37,557 nucleotides of DNA from Lachnospiraceae bacterium UBA1066. Lineage in GTDB: Bacteria > Bacillota > Clostridia > Lachnospirales > Lachnospiraceae. Both the position numbers and the translations under genes were made by a program. The stretch is from assembly GCA_002316215.1 (NCBI GenBank), contig DCDB01000006.1:1-37557 (forward strand). Reading direction: 5' to 3'. Below the pieces are notes generated by a model that was not told the origin of the DNA, ran no database searches, and worked only from the letters and a program-made list of their open reading frames with translations. Shown here one piece after another: positions 32,631 to 37,557 of the stretch (its first letter is position 1; each line of letters begins with the position of its first letter).

Positions 32631-34193
32631 ATGAAAGACATTGAAACCAGGAAAAAATCCTATTTGTCCCTGCTCCTGTTGTCTGTACGGAATCTTATGA
32701 GTGCCGGAAAACGGATGCCTTACAGGGATATCCGTCCGTCTTTTCTTTGTTATACGCTGTGTTTTCCGCTTGCGATGATTTTCATCAATGCACAGAACCG
32801 GATTATGCCCGGAGAGATCAGTGTCTTTCATTTCACGGCTGCGACACTGCAATATCTTTCTTTTTCAGCGGGCGCGGTGCTCCTTTTTGTTTTTACAAAT
32901 AAAAAAAATATTATCCGTATTTCAAGGACCGCTGCTGTTCTGACAGCTTCTGCTTTTATTGTCTGGATCATTGTCCGTGACGGCTATCCTTCTCTTATAT
33001 GCGCTTTATTTTTGATGGCAGGTATCGGCGGCTGTGTCGCAGAAAGCAGCTTTTCCTTTGTTTTCCTGCTGAACCGTACGGAACGTTTTTTGTCCTGTTC
33101 GCTTATGGTTCTTCTTACAATGTTCCTTAAATGGCCGCCTATACTTTTGCATAGCGGAGAAATTTTGAAAAAGTTTATTGCTGCTGTCCTTGTTTTTACT
33201 GTGGCGATCTGTCTCTACGTCTCAAAGGAAGCGGATTTCGCTTCACGGCATATTTCCGAGCCTGTAAAGCCGGATGCCCTGAAACCGGATACCCTGAAGC
33301 CGGACACCCTGAAGCCGGACACCCAGAAACCGGATACCCAGAAGCCGGGTTTCCTGAAAACAGACTCTTTGAAAACGGCTTCCCTGGATCCGGAGCCTTC
33401 GTACCGGCAGGCGAAAAGCATGTACCTTGCTCTCTATATTTTTGTTTCTTACTTTTCTGTCCGGATTATCGGTTTTTATTCACCGGCCTTTGACAATCCT
33501 GAAAATCGGGCAGCATGGGGCGGAGCCGCGATTTTAGCAATTTTCTGCTTTATCGTGCTGGAGTTTCTTCTTCAGAAAAGCACCTGGATTTTAACCTGCA
33601 TTTTTTATATTTCAACGGTACTCGGATGCGTCATGTGGTACAGCGGTTATCAGGGACTTGCGTACTTTTTTTCGGAGGTAAAGGAACTTGGATTTCTTTT
33701 AACCTTTTATCTTATCGGCTGTGCTTCGAATCTGTTTTGCAGTTTCCGTTTTCACAAGATACTTGTCATCTTATGCATTGCTCTGACAGCCGTTTTATAT
33801 ATCGGAATTGATATTTTGCATACAGCAGGAATAGATACGCAGATGCTTACCTGTTTTACGGCAGCCTCTTTTTTTATTATTTTTCTTTTTTTATCACCGG
33901 TCTTTTCCAGATATCTTTTCTTTGCGGACTGGTACAGGCAGACGCAGGAGAAGCCTGAAAATGAAGGAACGGGGCAGCTGCAGGATTTGTCGGTTCTGAC
34001 TCCCCGTGAAAAACAGGTTGTGCTTCTTCTCCTGCAGGGAATGACGCTGCGTCAGACTGCCGCAGAACTCGGACTTACATTATCCACTGTTTCCACCTAC
34101 AGCAAGACAATTTATAAAAAACTCGGGATTAACAGCCGTTCAGAACTTTTTATCCGTTTCAGCAGAAATGCTTCCGGTACGAGTAAAGACTAG
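32631..34193 (+). CDS. 12-TM membrane protein with C-terminal LuxR HTH
   Basis: 520 residues. About six membrane segments (residues 40-200), a central hydrophilic loop, about six more segments (265-430), then a LuxR-type HTH at about 450-515: LTPREKQVVLLLLQGMTLRQTAAELGLTLSTVSTYSKTIYKKLGI. It is probably a membrane-tethered one-component regulator with an MFS-like sensor. This type is common in Eggerthellaceae and some Lachnospiraceae, often beside redox genes. The central loop is made of 15-bp repeats (33267-33386, eight units coding KPDTL-type peptides). GAGGA precedes the ATG. It probably controls the AKR/CMD-cupin genes (inference). Confidence 0.85.
   Translation: MKDIETRKKSYLSLLLLSVRNLMSAGKRMPYRDIRPSFLCYTLCFPLAMIFINAQNRIMPGEISVFHFTAATLQYLSFSAGAVLLFVFTNKKNIIRISRTAAVLTASAFIVWIIVRDGYPSLICALFLMAGIGGCVAESSFSFVFLLNRTERFLSCSLMVLLTMFLKWPPILLHSGEILKKFIAAVLVFTVAICLYVSKEADFASRHISEPVKPDALKPDTLKPDTLKPDTQKPDTQKPGFLKTDSLKTASLDPEPSYRQAKSMYLALYIFVSYFSVRIIGFYSPAFDNPENRAAWGGAAILAIFCFIVLEFLLQKSTWILTCIFYISTVLGCVMWYSGYQGLAYFFSEVKELGFLLTFYLIGCASNLFCSFRFHKILVILCIALTAVLYIGIDILHTAGIDTQMLTCFTAASFFIIFLFLSPVFSRYLFFADWYRQTQEKPENEGTGQLQDLSVLTPREKQVVLLLLQGMTLRQTAAELGLTLSTVSTYSKTIYKKLGINSRSELFIRFSRNASGTSKD
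33267..33386 (+). repeat. 15-bp in-frame repeat, eight copies
   Basis: Units such as AAGCCGGACACCCTG encode KPDTL. Copies 1-5 differ by one or two bases and copies 6-8 are more decayed. The array fills the loop between membrane segments 6 and 7 of the LuxR-type regulator. Confidence 0.9.
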
Positions 34194-34207
34194 GCGGAAA
34201 ATATATA

Positions 34208-34240
34208 CCCTCCCTGTTTTGGGAGGGTTGTTTTTTATTT
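34208..34240 (+). terminator. terminator of the LuxR gene
   Basis: CCCTCCC (34208-34214) pairs perfectly with GGGAGGG (34221-34227) around a six-base loop, followed by TTGTTTTTTATTT. Confidence 0.9.
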
Positions 34241-34347
34241 GTTTCCAGAATTTGGGAGATTGCTGCAGCGAAAATGACGGCGCAGACTTAGATCAGGAAG
34301 CAGCCGGAACAGGCTGACAGGAAGAGAGCGGGAGGGAGGAAACAAAA

Positions 34348-34809
34348 ATGCAGGAACAGAATGTAAATTCAAATACGAATCCGGCAGCAAACCAGAATTC
34401 AGATACAAAGATTAGTCCGGAAGCAGACCAGAATTCAGATACAAATTTTAATCCGGAAGCGGCCCCGAAACAGGGGAACAGTACTTCAAAAAATGCATCA
34501 CCGGAAGGTATGGAAGAAAATGCGAATGAGAAGACCATGGGAGGACTGGCCTATCTGATTTTTTTCCTTCCGCTGATCGCATGTCCGCAGTCACAATATG
34601 CCAGGTTTCATGCCAATCAGGCGCTGGTGCTTGTCATTGTCGCTGTAGCCGGGAATATTATTTTGGGACTGATTCCTGTCGTCGGATGGATCATCATGCC
34701 GATTTTTTCAATTTGTATTGTTGCGCTTGAAATATACGGCCTGATTAATGGTTTTACCGGAAAAATGAAAAAGCTTCCGGTGATTGGAAGCATTACGATT
34801 CTAAAGTGA
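34348..34809 (+). CDS. Tic20/DUF4870-like small membrane protein
   Basis: 153 residues. The first 55 residues are low-complexity and Asn/Gln/Pro/Glu-rich, including a 12-residue unit in two copies (NQNSDTKISPEA and DQNSDTNFNPEA, 34390-34461). About three hydrophobic segments follow, and YARFHANQALVLVIVAVAGN matches the DUF4870/Tic20-like signature (F-H-x-x-Q-A). Function is unknown. GGGAGGAAAC lies upstream, so it is cleanly translated. It is separate from the LuxR gene because a terminator lies in between. Confidence 0.7.
   Translation: MQEQNVNSNTNPAANQNSDTKISPEADQNSDTNFNPEAAPKQGNSTSKNASPEGMEENANEKTMGGLAYLIFFLPLIACPQSQYARFHANQALVLVIVAVAGNIILGLIPVVGWIIMPIFSICIVALEIYGLINGFTGKMKKLPVIGSITILK
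34390..34461 (+). repeat. 36-bp in-frame duplication
   Basis: Two tandem 36-bp units, 34390-34425 and 34426-34461, each with CCAGAATTCAGATACAAA, encode a 12-residue repeat in the hydrophilic N-terminus. Confidence 0.85.
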
Positions 34810-34854
34810 CAGCGGCTTTACATATGTTCCCTGGAACAAAGAAAAGAGGTTCCT

Positions 34855-35514
34855 ATGAAGATCATAAAAAGAGCTGCGCTTGCCACAGTGATGGCAGCTG
34901 TCATGATAGCGGAATGCTCATGCGGAAGCTTAAGTCAGAATGACTCCGTTACAGAGAGCAAAACAGGCAGCTTAAGTCAGAATGATTCCGTTACAGAGAG
35001 TAAAACTGGCAGCATTTCAGAAAGCACGAAAGAGAGCAAGACGGGCAGTACTGCAGAAAGTACGGCACGAGAAAGTGAAGCATCCGGTCAGGAGAGGCAG
35101 GAAAGCAGTGTCACTGTCCGTGTTCAGATGCCGGAAGGCTGGGAGAAAGTGTCCGGTTCGGTTCTGGATGTTCAGTATCTAAAAGGAACGGCAAGCTTTC
35201 TGGTGAAGGAAGAGGATTTTGGGGGTGCGAATCTGGACGATGCCGTAAAAGCAGCGGAAGAGATTTTTTCTGCTTCCTTTGACGGATATACACGGTCGGG
35301 AGAACCGGAAGCAATCTCAGTGGATGAGAAAGACGCCCGGAAACTTACATTTACCTGCAGTGTAAGCAGTATGAAAATGAAATACTGCTGCATCTATCTG
35401 TATGCAGGCGACAGACTGTTTGCGATGACGTTTGCTGACCTTGCGGATACCTTTGATGAAATAGTTCCTGATATTGAACAGATTCAGGAAAATATACGGT
35501 TTGTGACATCATAA
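34855..35514 (+). CDS. secreted lipoprotein-like protein, PsbP/DcrB-like fold suspected
   Basis: 219 residues. MKIIKRAALATVMAAVMIAECSC is a signal sequence with a poor lipobox (Glu before the first Cys), so lipidation is uncertain. A Ser/Thr/Glu/Lys-rich linker follows, containing a 14-residue unit in two exact protein copies (SLSQNDSVTESKTG; 34927-35010). The C-terminal 130 residues (VRVQMPEGWEKVSG ... DIEQIQENIRFV) resemble small PsbP- or DcrB-like envelope domains; this is a weak inference. AGAGG lies before the ATG. It follows the Tic20-like gene by 45 bp. Confidence 0.65.
   Translation: MKIIKRAALATVMAAVMIAECSCGSLSQNDSVTESKTGSLSQNDSVTESKTGSISESTKESKTGSTAESTARESEASGQERQESSVTVRVQMPEGWEKVSGSVLDVQYLKGTASFLVKEEDFGGANLDDAVKAAEEIFSASFDGYTRSGEPEAISVDEKDARKLTFTCSVSSMKMKYCCIYLYAGDRLFAMTFADLADTFDEIVPDIEQIQENIRFVTS
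34927..35010 (+). repeat. 42-bp in-frame duplication
   Basis: Two tandem 42-bp units (34927-34968, 34969-35010) differ at three silent positions only (GAC/GAT, AGC/AGT, ACA/ACT). They encode identical 14-residue peptides in the lipoprotein linker. Confidence 0.9.
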
Positions 35515-35522
35515 TCAATGAC

Positions 35523-35606
35523 CCGAAGCTGCAGATCGATATTCCGAAGCTGAAGATCGACGTTCCGAAGCTGCAGATCGATATTCCGAAGCTGCAGATC
35601 GATGCG
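35523..35606 (+). repeat. 21-bp tandem repeat, four copies
   Basis: CCGAAGCTGCAGATCGATATT-type units begin at 35523, 35544, 35565 and 35586, just after the lipoprotein stop. Unit 2 has four changes; unit 4 diverges at its end. The period is a multiple of three: the frame starting at 35523 reads PKLQIDI repeatedly, then stays open to TGA at about 35690 but has no start codon. Confidence 0.85.
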
Positions 35607-35669
35607 GACAGGGGCTGCCGTTTTATGGAGAAGTCTCCGGAACGGCAGTTTCTTATAAAGATGATTGTG

Positions 35670-35705
35670 AAAAGCTTCCTCTTCTGCTGAGGAAGCTTTT
35701 TTTTT
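35670..35705 (+). terminator. strong rho-independent terminator
   Basis: AAAAGCTTCCTC (35670-35681) pairs perfectly with GAGGAAGCTTTT (35689-35700) around a seven-base loop, then continues into T to 35705. It ends the 34348-35514 transcript. Confidence 0.95.
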
Positions 35706-35714
35706 CGTGATGTA

Positions 35715-35723
35715 TGCTATAAT
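35715..35723 (+). promoter_or_regulatory. extended -10 promoter
   Basis: TGCTATAAT (TG-C-TATAAT) lies 72 bp before the start of the next gene. Its -35 would overlap the terminator T run. Confidence 0.6.
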
Positions 35724-35794
35724 AACAGCAGATTTGTATGCTTACGGTAGTCGGCAGGCTTTCAGCACGCGCAATTTTAAGCCGGGAGGATGAA

Positions 35795-36643
35795 ATGCGG
35801 AAAATTACTCAACTAATAACATATCTTCGGAGACGGATTCGCCTTGATAAGCAAACCTTTATTCTTTATTCGATTTTAAGGCTGCTGGTCATTCTGACGC
35901 TCATTCGTCAGTTTTTCCTGCGTAATTATGAGGGCGTGGGAATCTGCATTCTTTCACTTCTGCTGTTTCTGGTTCCCAGCTTCATGGAGGAGCATTTCAG
36001 AATTGAGATCCCGCCTGTTTTTGAAGGAATTATATACCTTTTTATTTTCGCGGCTGAGATTCTGGGTGAAGTCGAACATTTTTATGTGGCGATTCCCGGA
36101 TGGGATACAATGCTTCATACCATCAATGGCTTTTTATGCGCGGCTATCGGTTTTTCCATGATCGACCTTATGAACCGTCACAGTAAAAATGTGAAACTGT
36201 CACCGTTCTATCTGGCTATGGTTGCCTTTTGTTTCTCCATGACGGTCGGCGTCATCTGGGAATTTATTGAATGCGGAGGAGACCTCTTCTTCGGACAGGA
36301 CATGCAGAAAGACTTCATAGTGACACATTTTCAGTCGGTTACGCTGGATCCGACGCATTCCCAGCAGGTAATATCGGTAAAGGACATTACGGATACGGTG
36401 ATCCATACAGCATCCGGCCAGACTTACAACATTGAAGGCGGTTATCTCGATATCGGAATCCTGGATACCATGAAAGACCTGTTCGTAAATTTCATCGGCG
36501 CAATTGTGTTCAGCGTTCTGGGTTATATTTATGTTAAGGAACGGGGCAGGCATCAGTCTGAGCCTGCGAAAATTGCCGGCAGCCTGATGATCCGAACGGC
36601 TATGGGCCAGGGGGAAAGCCTGCCCGATCAGAAAGCGGATTAA
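35795..36643 (+). CDS. DUF2238/YjdF-like integral membrane protein
   Basis: 282 residues from ATG 35795, chosen because GGGAGGATGAA precedes it; ATG 35738 is in frame but unsupported. About six to seven membrane segments include RLLVILTLIRQFFLRNYEGV, GICILSLLLFLVPSF and the conserved WDTMLHTINGFLCAAIGFSMIDL and FSMTVGVIWEFIECGGDLFF, which fit the DUF2238/YjdF-like family of unknown function. A soluble loop of about 60 residues precedes the last segment (FVNFIGAIVFSVLGYIYV). It is monocistronic, with its own extended -10 promoter and an upstream terminator. Confidence 0.75.
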   Translation: MRKITQLITYLRRRIRLDKQTFILYSILRLLVILTLIRQFFLRNYEGVGICILSLLLFLVPSFMEEHFRIEIPPVFEGIIYLFIFAAEILGEVEHFYVAIPGWDTMLHTINGFLCAAIGFSMIDLMNRHSKNVKLSPFYLAMVAFCFSMTVGVIWEFIECGGDLFFGQDMQKDFIVTHFQSVTLDPTHSQQVISVKDITDTVIHTASGQTYNIEGGYLDIGILDTMKDLFVNFIGAIVFSVLGYIYVKERGRHQSEPAKIAGSLMIRTAMGQGESLPDQKAD

Positions 36644-36820
36644 CCGTCTGCGGTTCCGTCAATTAATGTGTCCGCATCTTTAATCGCGATTTGTATATTT
36701 TTGAAAAATTTGATACAATAATAACTTATACAAAATGAAATATAAAGTGCTGCTCAAAAATCGATTATCATCCAGAATATGATGTGTCAAAAGAGCGTTT
36801 TTCGCGTCCAGGGTCAAAAT

Positions 36821-36877
36821 GTTTTCCTGAAGGCAGGAAACTTTTTGAAAATTTTGATGCTTTCGTCAAATTTTCGG
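36821..36877 (+). promoter_or_regulatory. leader with two hairpins before PAS-GAF gene
   Basis: TTTCCTG (36823-36829) pairs with CAGGAAA (36834-36840) and is followed by CTTTTTG, a terminator-like form. GAAAATTTTGA (about 36847) can pair with TCAAATTTTC downstream. Both lie between a probable promoter (about 36705-36725, TTTGATACAATAATAAC) and the gene. I cannot match a known riboswitch. The rest of this 296-bp gap shows no gene. Confidence 0.4.
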
Positions 36878-36939
36878 GTTATCTGGAGAACGTAGTGTTT
36901 TCTGCCGAAATTGACTGAAGCATCTTTTGAGGGTAAACC

Positions 36940-37557
36940 ATGGAGAATTCTATTGCTGAATCAAACCGTCTGATTGAAGAGCTTTGGCAGCCTGTATATA
37001 TAGCGGATATCGAGACATATGAGATTCTGTATATGAATAAGGCAGGCAGGAAGAATCTGCACTGCGATGACTATGCAGGAAAGAAATGTTATAAAGTTAT
37101 TCAGGGACGGGAAGCTCCGTGCCCTTTCTGCAGAAATGCCAGACTGAAAAAAGACAAGGCGTACTGCTGGGAATATTATAATGAAATTCAGGGTATGACC
37201 TATCAGCTGCAGGATAATCTGATCGACTACCAGGGCCATCGTGCCAGGATTGAAGTCGTATTTGGCGTGAGTGATCACACACTTATGAAAAATGAGCTGC
37301 AGACTGTTTTTACGACACAGCGGGAACTTGTCACCGCCATGCAGCTGATCAATGGCACCGGCACAATAGAAGAACGTTTGAACGCCGTCATGAAAAACAG
37401 CGGGGAATATTTTCAGGCGGACCGTGCCTATATCTTCCTGATCAATGAGCAGGGATCCCTGGATAATGCCTATGAATGGTGCAGGGACGGAGTCGGACCG
37501 CAGATCGGAAATCTCCAGGCTGTGGATATCCGCTCTATTGACCGCTGGATGCCTTAT
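36940..37557 (+). CDS. PAS-GAF sensor protein, 3'-truncated
   Basis: 206 codons from ATG 36940 (GAGGG upstream) run off the window end. Residues 10-115 form a PAS domain: LWQPVYIADIETYEILYMNKAG, then CYKVIQGREAPCPFCRN with a CPFC motif frequent in Lachnospiraceae sensor proteins. Residues about 120-206 begin a GAF domain (NGTGTIEERLNAVMKNSGEYFQADRAYIFLINEQG). Such proteins usually continue into GGDEF/EAL or histidine-kinase domains, so a diguanylate-cyclase-type signalling role is likely but cannot be seen here. It is cytoplasmic at its start. Confidence 0.8.
   Translation, partial: MENSIAESNRLIEELWQPVYIADIETYEILYMNKAGRKNLHCDDYAGKKCYKVIQGREAPCPFCRNARLKKDKAYCWEYYNEIQGMTYQLQDNLIDYQGHRARIEVVFGVSDHTLMKNELQTVFTTQRELVTAMQLINGTGTIEERLNAVMKNSGEYFQADRAYIFLINEQGSLDNAYEWCRDGVGPQIGNLQAVDIRSIDRWMPY

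Noticed and set aside
34825..34836. Palindrome GTTCCCTGGAAC as a LexA-like box
   Set aside because: The half-site order is opposite to the GAAC-N4-GTTC box of Firmicutes, and it lies between two genes of one transcript.
36690..36940. Cyclic-di-GMP riboswitch before the PAS-GAF gene
   Set aside because: I could not find the conserved core of either known class; only generic hairpins are visible.

Overview
The window looks like a chromosomal segment of a plant-glycan-degrading Clostridia bacterium, most likely Lachnospiraceae. This is inferred from Gram-positive-style lipoprotein signals followed by Ser/Thr/Ala-rich linkers, strong AGGAGG-type ribosome sites, AraC regulators fused to GH39-like domains, a GH120 beta-xylosidase, and a sugar ABC importer without its own ATPase. 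No rRNA, tRNA, CRISPR array, insertion sequence or phage gene was recognised.

Layout. 1-555: 3' end of an alpha/beta-hydrolase gene, convergent with 559-5382 (minus), which holds two tandem paralogous AraC/GH39-like fusion regulators. 5660-8076: small redox operon (SnoaL-like protein, flavodoxin-like reductase with zinc-ribbon cysteines, antibiotic-biosynthesis-type monooxygenase, small membrane protein). 8294-9670: MATE exporter behind a possible attenuator. 10185-15967: complete Opp/Dpp-type ABC importer. 16050-20159: AraC regulator divergent from a GH35-like glycosidase, then a long spacer and an acetylxylan-esterase-like hydrolase. 20187-20312: AraC gene remnant. 20613-27107: AraC regulator divergent from a CUT1 sugar importer and a GH120 beta-xylosidase. 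27193-29072: TetR-MATE operon under a 40-bp palindrome. 29114-29719: second TetR gene. 29927-30467: DUF4160 gene pair. 30599-34193: aldo/keto reductase, CMD-cupin protein, and a 12-TM LuxR regulator. 34348-36643: small envelope proteins. 36940-end: truncated PAS-GAF sensor.

Working together (inference): the central 16-27 kb reads as a xylan or arabinoxylan oligosaccharide locus, with two importers, an esterase, a GH35-like enzyme and a GH120 xylosidase, controlled by AraC proteins. The two AraC/GH39 fusions at 0.5-5.4 kb may sense such sugars, because both keep the GH39 nucleophile-type glutamate but lack the acid/base glutamate.

The most unusual feature is the density of short tandem repeats, each with a different unit: 13 bp x9, 11 bp x5, 14 bp x8, 38 bp x3 and 21 bp x4 between genes, and 15 bp x8, 36 bp x2 and 42 bp x2 inside genes. 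Several form the 5' leader of a catabolic gene. A separate dispersed intergenic repeat family recurs at about 6.1, 9.8, 21.6 and 25.0 kb.
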